Positions 1 to 5,753 of a stretch of 11,116 nucleotides of DNA are shown here, one piece after another. Both the position numbers and the translations under genes were made by a program. The stretch comes from Clostridiaceae bacterium (GTDB lineage: Bacteria; Bacillota; Clostridia; Oscillospirales; Acutalibacteraceae), in NCBI GenBank assembly GCA_016292575.1, contig JAEDIH010000059.1, positions 1 through 11,116 of the forward strand. The letters run 5' to 3'. The first letter of the stretch is position 1; each line of letters opens with the position of its first letter. Below the pieces are notes generated by a model. It was not told the origin of the DNA and did not search any database. It saw nothing but the letters and a program-made list of their open reading frames with translations.

Positions 1-203
1 ATCACAAGGAAAAACACACGCGTTCCTCGCTTGAAACAAAGCTGACTTCCATTGAAGGTATCGGCAAAAAGAAAGCGGAGGTACTCATGAAAGAGTTCAG
101 ATCGCTTTCAAAGATTAAGGCTGCCTCAAAGGAGGAGCTTTCGGCAGTTCAGGGTATTTCCGAAAAAGACGCAGAAAAAATTAAAAGCTTCTTTTCCGAA
201 TGA
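1..203 (+). CDS. uvrC: UvrC, excinuclease ABC subunit C, C-terminal end (5' partial)
   Basis: The reading frame enters from the left edge and ends at TGA 201-203, giving the last 66 residues of a protein. These begin HKEKHTRSSLE and contain the hairpin segment IEGIGKKKAEVLMKEF followed by VQGISEKDAEKI. This is the tandem helix-hairpin-helix tail of UvrC, which binds the DNA at the bubble made during nucleotide excision repair. UvrC makes the dual incisions on either side of a lesion after UvrA and UvrB have located it, in the cytoplasm. The GIY-YIG and RNase H-like nuclease domains lie outside the window, so their integrity cannot be judged. The gene is convergent with the minus-strand operon. 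Identification rests on the double HhH pattern and the typical K-x-R-S-x-L-E entry. Another HhH protein is possible but less likely. Confidence 0.88.
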   Translation, partial: HKEKHTRSSLETKLTSIEGIGKKKAEVLMKEFRSLSKIKAASKEELSAVQGISEKDAEKIKSFFSE

Positions 204-220
204 CGGAAAGGGAGCTTTTT
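183..220 (+). terminator. Rho-independent terminator overlapping the uvrC stop
   Basis: Bases 183-198 pair with 204-219 along 16 positions (14 Watson-Crick pairs plus two G-U pairs at 190/212 and 192/210), leaving a 5-base loop AATGA that contains the TGA stop of uvrC. The 3' arm ends in TTTTT. On the opposite strand the hairpin is followed by a T-rich stretch too, so it could also stop read-through from the convergent operon. Confidence 0.8.
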
Positions 221-227
221 GATAATT

Positions 228-268
228 TAGATAATAGATAATGGATAATAGATAATAGATAATAGATA
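228..268 (+). repeat. Outer heptamer array, left arm (TAGATAA x 6)
   Basis: Five full 7-bp units and one 6-base partial unit lie in perfect register. All read TAGATAA except the third, TGGATAA (242-248). A degenerate unit GATAATT (221-227) may precede them. Confidence 0.9.
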
Positions 269-315
269 TCTCTCGCACCCAAAGGAATGCTTCTTGATAT
301 ACAGGTACTCCGCGC

Positions 316-343
316 AACATCTAACATCTAATATCTAACATCT
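316..343 (+). repeat. Inner heptamer array, left arm (AACATCT x 4)
   Basis: Four consecutive 7-bp units: AACATCT, AACATCT, AATATCT, AACATCT. They lead directly into the left GC-rich hairpin. Confidence 0.9.
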
Positions 344-349
344 AAAGTA

Positions 350-371
350 GGGGCGTCGCTTGAGGCGCCCG
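350..371. repeat. GC-rich hairpin of the left arm
   Basis: GGGCG at 351-355 pairs with CGCCC at 366-370, enclosing a 10-base loop with a possible extra TC/GA pairing. It follows AAAGTAGG and sits at the inner end of the left arm. It has no following T-tract, so it is not called a terminator. Confidence 0.6.
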
Positions 372-458
372 TTGTTTCCCTTTGCGCTGACCGAAAAACT
401 AACGCGAAACGTTGGGATTTCGTTGGGTTTTTGCACGACTGCATTGGGCAAGGTTCTT

Positions 459-479
459 GGGCGGCTACGAGCGCCGCCC
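459..479. repeat. GC-rich hairpin of the right arm
   Basis: GGGCGGC (459-465) and GCCGCCC (473-479) form a perfect 7-bp stem around the loop TACGAGC. Its position in the right arm mirrors that of the 350-371 hairpin in the left arm. Confidence 0.8.
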
Positions 480-489
480 GTACAAATTT

Positions 490-524
490 AGATTTTAGAT
501 GTTAGATATTGGATTTTAGATTTT
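490..524 (-). repeat. Inner heptamer array, right arm (x 5)
   Basis: Five 7-bp units. On the minus strand they read AAAATCT, AAAATCC, AATATCT, AACATCT, AAAATCT. This is the inverted counterpart of the left inner array, with one more unit and more divergence. Confidence 0.88.
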
Positions 525-568
525 TCGCGGGGAGCGCGTACCGCAAGGGTTACCCTTTAGGCGCGAAA

Positions 569-610
569 ATATCTATTATCTATTATCCATTATCTATTAT
601 CTATTATCTA
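569..610 (-). repeat. Outer heptamer array, right arm (TAGATAA x 6)
   Basis: Six 7-bp units. Read on the minus strand they are TAGATAA, except the fourth, which is TGGATAA (583-589), and the last, which is TAGATAT. This is the inverted counterpart of the left outer array. Confidence 0.9.
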
Positions 611-641
611 AAGTCCCCTTTGTTCGCGAATGAATATTCCC

Positions 642-953
642 TCAGAACCTGACCGCATGCTTTTCTATGTCCACCAACCCGTTTTCAAGGAAGGAGACGC
701 CCTCGCCCTCAAGCAGTTTCCTTTGGGCGTCCGTTCCGCCGAAAGCAAAGCCCGGCGCAACCCGTCCCTCGCGGTTAACAACTCTGTGGCAGGGTATCAC
801 GCCCGGTTCGGGATTTTTGTGCAGTGCGTATCCCACAACACGCGCCCAACGGGGATTGCCGGCAAGAACTGCAACCTGTCCGTAGGTCATAACTTTTCCT
901 TTCGGAATGGAGCGCACAACCTCGTATATCCGCTCAAATGTGCTCAGTCCCAT
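642..953 (-). CDS. Short MGMT-family DNA alkyltransferase-like protein
   Basis: The 103-residue protein is essentially only the C-terminal catalytic domain of O6-alkylguanine-DNA alkyltransferase. Visible features are TYGQVA (Y24 region), an ARVVGYAL segment whose R38 fits the arginine finger that holds the flipped base, NP at 47-48, and the active-site PCHRV with C55. Known family members transfer an alkyl group from O6-alkylguanine to this cysteine in a single-use reaction. The non-enzymatic ATL branch usually has Trp in place of this Cys, so the retained Cys favours real transferase activity. The N-terminal RNase H-like domain found in Ada and Ogt is missing, although the start looks right: AAGGGA lies 8 bases upstream of ATG 953. 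The gene overlaps the end of the nitroreductase by 10 bases and is last in the operon. Cytoplasmic repair of alkylated DNA is the likely role. Confidence 0.85.
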   Translation of the reverse strand: MGLSTFERIYEVVRSIPKGKVMTYGQVAVLAGNPRWARVVGYALHKNPEPGVIPCHRVVNREGRVAPGFAFGGTDAQRKLLEGEGVSFLENGLVDIEKHAVRF

Positions 954-1465
954 ATGATATATCCCTTTTTGCGCTCGGAGACCGGACGAATGCCGCCCTC
1001 TGCGCCGTAGCCGAGAATGCAGTTTCCGATACCCTCATATTTTTCATCAAGACCCCATTTTTTGAGGAATTCCCTGCCTTTTTGCGTTTTGAACATTTCC
1101 CTTGCGCGGTAGATGTAGCAGGAATCAACGCCGAGTGCGTGCGCCGCATTGAGCAGATTGCCCATGACGAGCGCTCCGTCGTCACGATAGGTGTTGACGG
1201 TGGAATCGGCAAAAACAACAAGCACTGTCGGTGCACCGTAAAACGGATCGGAGTCTGTGCCCATGATTTCTGCATTGAGACGAGAAAGCTCTTTCACCGT
1301 TTCCGGGTCACGAACGGCAACGATTACGGGCGACTGAAAGTTGCGACCTGTGGGAGCATAGGTTCCGGCTTCAAGAATCAGCTCAAGCTTTTCCTTTTCA
1401 ACCTGCCTTGCGGTATACTTGCGGCAGCTTCTTCTTTCTTTGAGAACTGTGAGGGTTTCTTTCAT
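944..1465 (-). CDS. Nitroreductase family flavoprotein
   Basis: The 173-residue protein fits the single-domain FMN-dependent nitroreductase family. It shows RRSCRKY at 11-17, the usual N-terminal FMN phosphate-binding pattern, then EAGTYAPTGRNFQ at about 32-44, and a GYGAEGG segment near residue 153 in the C-terminal part. Members use NAD(P)H to reduce nitroaromatics, quinones or flavins. The substrate cannot be told from sequence. The start ATG at 1465 overlaps the TAA of the upstream phosphodiesterase by one base (TAATG), with AAAGGA about 10 bases upstream, so translation is probably coupled. The 3' end overlaps the alkyltransferase-like gene. At 173 residues it lies at the short end of the family but has no obvious gap. 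It is probably cytoplasmic, since no signal sequence is visible. Confidence 0.88.
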   Translation of the reverse strand: MKETLTVLKERRSCRKYTARQVEKEKLELILEAGTYAPTGRNFQSPVIVAVRDPETVKELSRLNAEIMGTDSDPFYGAPTVLVVFADSTVNTYRDDGALVMGNLLNAAHALGVDSCYIYRAREMFKTQKGREFLKKWGLDEKYEGIGNCILGYGAEGGIRPVSERKKGYIIWD

Positions 1466-2301
1466 TATCTATCAATCCTTTCACTTGGGTTTGTGCTGTT
1501 GAAATAGGCCTTCATCGGAAGAACCCAGTCGGTCTGAACAATGTCAAATCCCTTTTCTCTGAACCAGCCCCAGCCGAAATCGGGGTTGCCCGTCACGGCA
1601 ATGTCATCTGTGTGTCCTGCGGAGATTACCTTGCGGCGGCTATAGACAATTGCGTTGCCCCAGACGGCAAGAGAGTTGCTGTGGAGAAACCGGAGGTTTT
1701 CCTCGCTTATCACCTGTGCGTCCTCGCTTTTGAAAATTGCTTCAATGCCGACGAAGTTGAGCTTCCTTTTCAAAAGCATACGGGAAACGGTGTCCGTTTC
1801 TTTAACCATCGGCATGAACGGCAGTTCAGGTGCAAGACATTCAAGTGCTTCAAAGTATTTCTCCTCTGACGGTGTTTTAACAATGACCTGATTTTCAAGC
1901 TTGTGGCGTCTGATACAGTTTGAAATCAGCGCCGGTTCTGTCCAGAACTTGTCAATGTTTATTATGCACTTTCCTTTGAGAAATTCAAACGCATCGTCAA
2001 GGGGAAGAACACCCTCGTTGGTTTTTGCTCCGTCAAAGTTGCGGTAGCGCAGGTGGGAAACCTGCTTTCCGGAAAGGGAGGGAATGAGGAATGGGGAGCA
2101 AAGGTGCGCCGGTTCCATCATCGGATGAAAGCAAAAAAGCTTTCCGTCCCTTGATTTTGCAATGTCCAGCTCAATTATGTCCGCACCCTGAAAGAGGGCG
2201 GCTTTATATGCCGCAAGGCTGTTGCAGGGAATGTTTCCGGCGGATGAGCCTCTGTGGGCGGCAATGAGCGGTGTTTTGTTTGAAGTCAGATTCAGAATCA
2301 A
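1465..2301 (-). CDS. Glycerophosphodiester phosphodiesterase family protein
   Basis: The 278-residue protein carries the HR(X)nExD(X)nH signature of the GDPD family: H16-R17 in AAHRGSS, E44 and D46 in IIELD, and H59 in CFHP. The two histidines are the expected acid/base pair and the acidic residues bind the metal. Family members hydrolyse glycerophosphodiesters to glycerol-3-phosphate plus an alcohol. There is no signal peptide, so a cytoplasmic enzyme is likely. The usual PEN(T/S) after the HRG motif reads PCNS here, a change outside the core catalytic set. The start is TTG at 2301: AAAGGA lies 4 bases upstream, and the next in-frame Met (residue 61) would remove the catalytic motif. It ends overlapping the nitroreductase start. 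Confidence 0.87.
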   Translation of the reverse strand: MILNLTSNKTPLIAAHRGSSAGNIPCNSLAAYKAALFQGADIIELDIAKSRDGKLFCFHPMMEPAHLCSPFLIPSLSGKQVSHLRYRNFDGAKTNEGVLPLDDAFEFLKGKCIINIDKFWTEPALISNCIRRHKLENQVIVKTPSEEKYFEALECLAPELPFMPMVKETDTVSRMLLKRKLNFVGIEAIFKSEDAQVISEENLRFLHSNSLAVWGNAIVYSRRKVISAGHTDDIAVTGNPDFGWGWFREKGFDIVQTDWVLPMKAYFNSTNPSERIDR

Positions 2302-2305
2302 CCCG

Positions 2306-2311
2306 TCCTTT
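2306..2311 (-). promoter_or_regulatory. Ribosome binding site deciding the TTG start of the phosphodiesterase
   Basis: The minus strand reads AAAGGA, then CGGG, then TTG at 2301. This is the only Shine-Dalgarno-like sequence placed to start the frame before the HRG motif. Confidence 0.6.
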
Positions 2312-2379
2312 CAATGTGTTTTATGATGTCTTTTGTAACAACATGCTTATCCGGAAAATGCGAAGGCGTGGCTGAATGT

Positions 2380-3045
2380 TCACAGACCCCAATGTTTTCT
2401 TCTAAAATTGCGGTTGATTCTATCCTGTTCAAACTGCTCACGCATTCTGTCGGCGGGAAAGCCAATGTGCTTTCCGCAGTGTTCACAGCGGATGTCTTTA
2501 ACCACTCTATATTTTTGAGAAGGTTTAATTCCTTTTCGTGGAGATACCATACATTGATATATCAGGGACTTTTGGGTCAGCCATTTCTGACGGTACGGAC
2601 AGTGTGCCTCTCCTTTTTTGACAAGGTCGGCAAATATACTTTCTCCCATATTTTGATGTTCAAGCATATATTCTTCAAAGTTATCTTTCTTGGCTATAGC
2701 ATTCGGTTTTGTAAAGCTTGGCCAAACCATGCGGGTGATAACAATAACACCGATAATTATTGGAATCGGAAGTAAATGAAGAAAATCCTTGCGGGTTTCT
2801 GCCAACGCTGTGCAAAGAAACAAAGCAAAACTCATAGTTATAACGCCCACGATAACAGGAACAAACCACCTGTCAAAAAAGCGGTGTTTATATTTGTATC
2901 TATGAATTTCATGCCACATTTTTATTCGCGCACGTTCATCTTCGTCATCAAGCGGAAATCCGCATTTTGGGCAAATCTCATCCTCAAGAGTGACTGCTGT
3001 TGCGCAGTCGGGGCAAATCAGGCGGTCGGCAAGCTTTTCCGCTAT
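2380..3045 (-). CDS. Unrecognised zinc-ribbon, two-TM membrane protein (start uncertain)
   Basis: I do not recognise this family. From ATA 3045 the frame gives 221 residues. They begin IAEKLADRL, then a clear zinc ribbon with C11-x2-C14 and C25-x2-C28, an acidic linker, two hydrophobic helices at about 61-80 and 90-108, and a soluble tail with C149, C165 and a C187-x2-C190 pair (CEHCGKH). The first ATG, at 2919, would start at residue 43, delete the whole N-terminal ribbon and lacks a ribosome binding site. The ribbon reads as genuine coding sequence and is preceded by AAGGAAGGA, so the true start is probably the ATA, a rare start codon, or an ATG changed by mutation or sequencing error. The gene is the second of the operon. 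It is AT-richer than its neighbours (for example 19 G/C of 60 at 2641-2700). The function is unknown. A role in sensing or scaffolding at the membrane would be speculation. Confidence 0.6.
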   Translation of the reverse strand: MAEKLADRLICPDCATAVTLEDEICPKCGFPLDDEDERARIKMWHEIHRYKYKHRFFDRWFVPVIVGVITMSFALFLCTALAETRKDFLHLLPIPIIIGVIVITRMVWPSFTKPNAIAKKDNFEEYMLEHQNMGESIFADLVKKGEAHCPYRQKWLTQKSLIYQCMVSPRKGIKPSQKYRVVKDIRCEHCGKHIGFPADRMREQFEQDRINRNFRRKHWGL

Positions 3046-3054
3046 TCCTTCCTT
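3046..3054 (-). promoter_or_regulatory. Putative ribosome binding site before the ATA start
   Basis: The minus strand reads AAGGAAGGA directly before ATA 3045. The first AAGGA lies 4 bases from the ATA, a short but possible spacing. No ATG, GTG or TTG in this frame follows within reach. Confidence 0.4.
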
Positions 3055-3069
3055 TTTTATCGGATAAAA

Positions 3070-4185
3070 TCACTTCACAAACTTGCTCTCAAGCATCTCC
3101 TTTGCTTCGGCCTTTGAAAATCCTCCGGGCGAATAGATAAAGTTGTTCGGAACGGTGTTCCAGCGTTCGCACCACTGGGAAAGCTCCTCCTTTGTCATCA
3201 CGATATCGCTGACATCGCAAAGGCTCGTGATAACCTCAAAAAATTCTGCGCTGTTGGTTTTCATAAGGTTCATCAGTTTTCTTGATTTTTCGCGCTCATA
3301 GCGCACGCCGCGGCGGATAAGTTCAGGCATAAAAGCGGCGCAGGCAATGCCGTGCGGCGTTTTGAAGTGCTCGGTCAGAATATAGCCGAGAGGGTGAGGG
3401 AAAGCTGTTCCGCAGTATGAAAGAGTGATACCGGCATAAAGCGAGCCGTAATAAAGCTGAGCGCGCATTTTTTCGTCCGGCACTCTCTTTTCCTTTTCAA
3501 GGAATTTCAGTCCCTCCCAAATCATCGGAATAGCCTTTTCGGCAAACATGGTGGGAATATCGGTGCATTTTTTGCTGTAAAATCCCTCAATCGCGTGGGA
3601 GAGCGCGTCAAGAGCGGTTGAAACCGTGACGGAATACGGCATGGAGTGGGTATATCTGCTGTCGGCAAAGGTAAGCTTCGGCGCACAGTCCGGAGCGCAG
3701 ATGCTCCTTTTCCTTTCGTCCTTTTTGTTGGAAAGGACGGAGACTGCGCCAACCTCGCTGCCCGTTCCGGCGGTTGTTCCCACAAGGACAAGGGGGAGGG
3801 CAATATTCCTTTCCTTTTTTTCATATATATCAAACGGCAAAAAGTCCTCGTTCGCGGCAAAAACGGCAACGGCCTTTGCGGCGTCAAGGGCGGAGCCTCC
3901 TCCGATTCCGATGATGAACTCCGCCTTTTTTTCCCTTGCAAGGACTCCTGCTTCGTGGCAGTCTTCAATATACGGATTCGGCGTGATGCGGTCAAAAACG
4001 TCATAGCTCACCGAGCTTTCCTCAAGCGCGGCGGTCATATCGTCAAGAGCGCCGCTTTTCTTTGCGCTGCTGCCGCCCGTAACGATGAGACATCGCTTTC
4101 CGAAAGAAGCAAGCAGTGCGGCGTTTTTGCGCACACAGTTTTCTGAGCTTATGACCTTTACGGGTATTGACAAATTAAAATCCAT
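3070..4185 (-). CDS. Iron-containing alcohol dehydrogenase
   Basis: The 371-residue protein is a full-length group III (Fe-type) alcohol dehydrogenase. The nucleotide-binding loop GGGSALDAAK is at 95-104 and TTAGTGSE at 137-144. Four metal ligands are in canonical spacing: D193 and H197 (ALDALSHAIEG), H264 (FPHPLG) and H278 (TPHGI). The family oxidises alcohols or reduces aldehydes with NAD(P)(H). Members include butanol, 1,3-propanediol and lactaldehyde enzymes, and the substrate is not evident here. The start ATG 4185 has GAGGAGG 7 bases upstream. It is the first gene of the minus-strand operon, 44 bases behind a predicted promoter. Its TGA (3072-3070) is followed in the same frame by the zinc-ribbon gene. 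It is probably cytoplasmic, and fermentative aldehyde/alcohol metabolism fits an anaerobe. Confidence 0.92.
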   Translation of the reverse strand: MDFNLSIPVKVISSENCVRKNAALLASFGKRCLIVTGGSSAKKSGALDDMTAALEESSVSYDVFDRITPNPYIEDCHEAGVLAREKKAEFIIGIGGGSALDAAKAVAVFAANEDFLPFDIYEKKERNIALPLVLVGTTAGTGSEVGAVSVLSNKKDERKRSICAPDCAPKLTFADSRYTHSMPYSVTVSTALDALSHAIEGFYSKKCTDIPTMFAEKAIPMIWEGLKFLEKEKRVPDEKMRAQLYYGSLYAGITLSYCGTAFPHPLGYILTEHFKTPHGIACAAFMPELIRRGVRYEREKSRKLMNLMKTNSAEFFEVITSLCDVSDIVMTKEELSQWCERWNTVPNNFIYSPGGFSKAEAKEMLESKFVK

Positions 4186-4234
4186 CTCGTTTCCTCCTCG
4201 GGTAAATACGGCTTGTGGAATTTGCTTTGTATAA

Positions 4235-4263
4235 ATTATATCAGTAAAACACGTTTAAATCAA
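4235..4263 (-). promoter_or_regulatory. Predicted sigma-70 type promoter for the dehydrogenase operon
   Basis: On the minus strand, TTGATT (4263-4258) and TATAAT (4240-4235) are separated by 17 bases. The -10 is a perfect consensus. The leader would be about 40-45 bases, ending at the GAGGAGG site of the dehydrogenase. Confidence 0.7.
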
Positions 4264-4297
4264 GCGCAATATTTGTCGTATATCCGCCCTTTTTGTC

Positions 4298-4326
4298 TTG
4301 AAATTTTTTGCAGGATAGTATACAAT
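4298..4326 (+). promoter_or_regulatory. Predicted sigma-70 type promoter for the apbE-rnf operon
   Basis: TTGAAA (4298-4303) and TACAAT (4321-4326) are separated by 17 bases. They lie about 54 bases upstream of the apbE ATG. No other strong candidate was seen upstream of rnfC, so this may drive the whole nine-gene run. Confidence 0.65.
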
Positions 4327-4379
4327 AAAACATGCTTTTATTATGGCGCAGTTTATGCCCGGTTTAACGGAGGCTTTTC

Positions 4380-5381
4380 ATGAGTAAGAAAAAAAAGATT
4401 CTTTGCATTGTTCTTTCCGTTGTTCTTCTTGCCGCGGCTGTTACCGGCTTCGCTGTTTATTATTTCTTTAAAAAGGATTTTAACCTTGAGCAGAAGAGCG
4501 GACTTTCAATGGGCAGCGTTGTAACTGTCAAGCTTTTCGGAGACGATACCTTCAAAAAGCTTGATGTGACAAAAAACGGGATAGACAACCTTGAAAAAAT
4601 CATTTCAAGGAAGCTTGAAACCTCCGCCGTATCACTCCTCAACAAAAACGGGACGGTGCAGAACGCCGTCTGCGCCGAGATAATTGAAAAATGCCGCAAA
4701 ATTTCCGAGCTTAGCGGCGGCGCATTCGACCTGACGATAGGTCCGCTCTCCTCGCTCTGGAATTTTGACGAGGACGTTCAAAAGGTTCCCGATAAAGACG
4801 AAATTCAAAAAGCGCTCGCTCTTGTTGACTACCGAAAGGTTCAGACGGACTCAAAAAGCGTTTTTCTTGCAAAGGGGCAGAGTGTCGACCTCGGCGCGGT
4901 CGGAAAGGGAGCCGCCTGCGACGCCGCAAAGACCTATCTTGAAAAAAGCGGCGTAAAGGGTGCCGTGGTTTCCGTCGGCGGCAGTATTCTGGCTTTCGGA
5001 AAGCGCAACAAGGCCGGCGACAAATGGCGCGTTGCCGTCCGCCATCCGCGAAAGGAAAACGCATATATCGGCGTTATAAATCTTTCCGAGGGCTTTGTTT
5101 CAACCTCCGGCGACTATGAAAAATACTTTGAAAAGGACGGCATACGTTATCATCACATCCTCAACGCGAACACCGGCTATCCTGCCGACAGCGGACTTTC
5201 AAGCGTTACGGTTGTTTGCGGCAGCGGTCTTTTGAGCGACGCGCTTTCCACCGCCTGCTTCATCCTCGGCGAGGAAAAAAGCAAGGCACTTTTGGACGAA
5301 TACTCCGCCTGCGCCGTTTTTGTCGATAAGCAGCTTAATGTTTCCACCTACGGCGATATAGATTTTGAAAAAGTTGAATGA
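4380..5381 (+). CDS. apbE: FAD:protein FMN transferase (ApbE)
   Basis: The 333-residue protein matches ApbE, which takes FMN from FAD and links it by a phosphoester to a threonine of target flavoproteins, outside the membrane, with Mg2+. Visible motifs are FDLTIGPLSSLWNF (116-129), VDLGAVGKGAACD (169-181), GGSILAFG (200-207), STSGDYEKYF (241-250) followed by HHILNANTGYP, and SDALSTACF (286-294), where D287 and T291 fit the metal-binding pair. Residues 7-30 form one hydrophobic helix after a lysine-rich start, so the enzyme is anchored facing out. There is no lipobox cysteine. GGAGG lies 6 bases before the ATG. It leads the operon, and its substrates are very probably RnfD and RnfG encoded downstream. 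The stop overlaps the next start (ATGA). Confidence 0.95.
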   Translation: MSKKKKILCIVLSVVLLAAAVTGFAVYYFFKKDFNLEQKSGLSMGSVVTVKLFGDDTFKKLDVTKNGIDNLEKIISRKLETSAVSLLNKNGTVQNAVCAEIIEKCRKISELSGGAFDLTIGPLSSLWNFDEDVQKVPDKDEIQKALALVDYRKVQTDSKSVFLAKGQSVDLGAVGKGAACDAAKTYLEKSGVKGAVVSVGGSILAFGKRNKAGDKWRVAVRHPRKENAYIGVINLSEGFVSTSGDYEKYFEKDGIRYHHILNANTGYPADSGLSSVTVVCGSGLLSDALSTACFILGEEKSKALLDEYSACAVFVDKQLNVSTYGDIDFEKVE

Positions 5382-5752
5382 AGAACACCATTGGTCTTAA
5401 AAAGTCAGACGCATTGATAATCCTGCTTTTTGCCGCTTTGTGCGTTCTGCTGTTTTTGCTGCCGCTTTTTGCCACCGGCGGAAATGTTACGGCAGTTATC
5501 TGGTGCGGCGGCGAAAAATTCCGCGAGATTGACCTTTCCTCGGTTGAAGAAAGCTATGAAATTGAGGTGAACGGCTGCGTCCTCTCGGTTGAAAAGGGGA
5601 AAATTGCCTTTGTTTCCTCAACCTGTCGAGACAAGCTCTGCAAAAAAAGCGGCCATCTTTCAAAAAACGGGGACACCGCCGCGTGTGTTCCGAACAAGGT
5701 TGTTGTCAGAATTGAAAACGGAAAAGAAACTTTCGACGCAGTCGCTTCGTGA
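5378..5752 (+). CDS. NusG domain II-containing membrane-anchored protein
   Basis: The 124-residue protein has one N-terminal hydrophobic helix (about 11-32), then a small domain of the NusG domain II family (not the transcription factor itself). The family signature is clear: STCRDKLCKKSGH at 81-93 with C83 and C88, followed by ACVPNKVVVRI at 102-112 with C103. The common form has CPDxxC, so the Pro is Arg here. The domain should sit outside the membrane. The paired cysteines suggest a metal or redox site, but no activity is established. The start ATG overlaps the apbE stop by 4 bases and the gene is followed after one base by the Gx-family gene. Its position between apbE and rnfC points to a role in membrane redox or flavin chemistry, which is inference. 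Confidence 0.85.
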   Translation: MKNTIGLKKSDALIILLFAALCVLLFLLPLFATGGNVTAVIWCGGEKFREIDLSSVEESYEIEVNGCVLSVEKGKIAFVSSTCRDKLCKKSGHLSKNGDTAACVPNKVVVRIENGKETFDAVAS

Positions 5753-5753
5753 C

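Larger units (their letters stand above)
221..612. repeat. Composite inverted repeat filling the convergent intergenic region
   Basis: No gene was found between 204 and 641. The space is taken by two diverged copies of one modular repeat in opposite orientation. Read inward from either end, each arm has an array of TAGATAA units. A roughly 45-base linker follows, sharing TCGC, AAAGG, CTTG, GTAC and CCGCG blocks in the same order. Next comes a second 7-bp array (AACATCT or AAAATCT) and then a GC-rich hairpin starting near GTAGGGGCG or GTACGGGCG. The arms lie at about 221-372 and 459-612, with about 86 bases of unmatched centre. The structure resembles a non-autonomous mobile repeat (MITE-like or REP-like). 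No transposase or clear target duplication is visible, so the class is unassigned. Confidence 0.8.

Noticed and set aside
126..320. 64-residue minus-strand frame rich in Ile, Tyr and Leu
   Set aside because: It is a translation of the heptamer array and the antisense of uvrC, with repeated YYLLSI-type residues that come from the repeat.
228..610. Possible CRISPR array
   Set aside because: The repeat period is 7 bases with no spacers, units are tandem, and no cas gene is present.
630..1507. Plus-strand open frames of 126 and 189 residues
   Set aside because: They lie antisense to the alkyltransferase-like and nitroreductase genes, whose catalytic motifs are clear. The plus-strand products show no family pattern.
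3522..4146. Long open frames on both strands inside the dehydrogenase gene
   Set aside because: They are shadows of a gene with all Fe-ADH ligands. Their products are basic, low-complexity and lack ribosome binding sites.
5589..5753. N-terminal extension of the Gx-family protein
   Set aside because: It would run through the NusG-II gene in another frame, and the family starts close to the KTKK region reached from TTG 5754.
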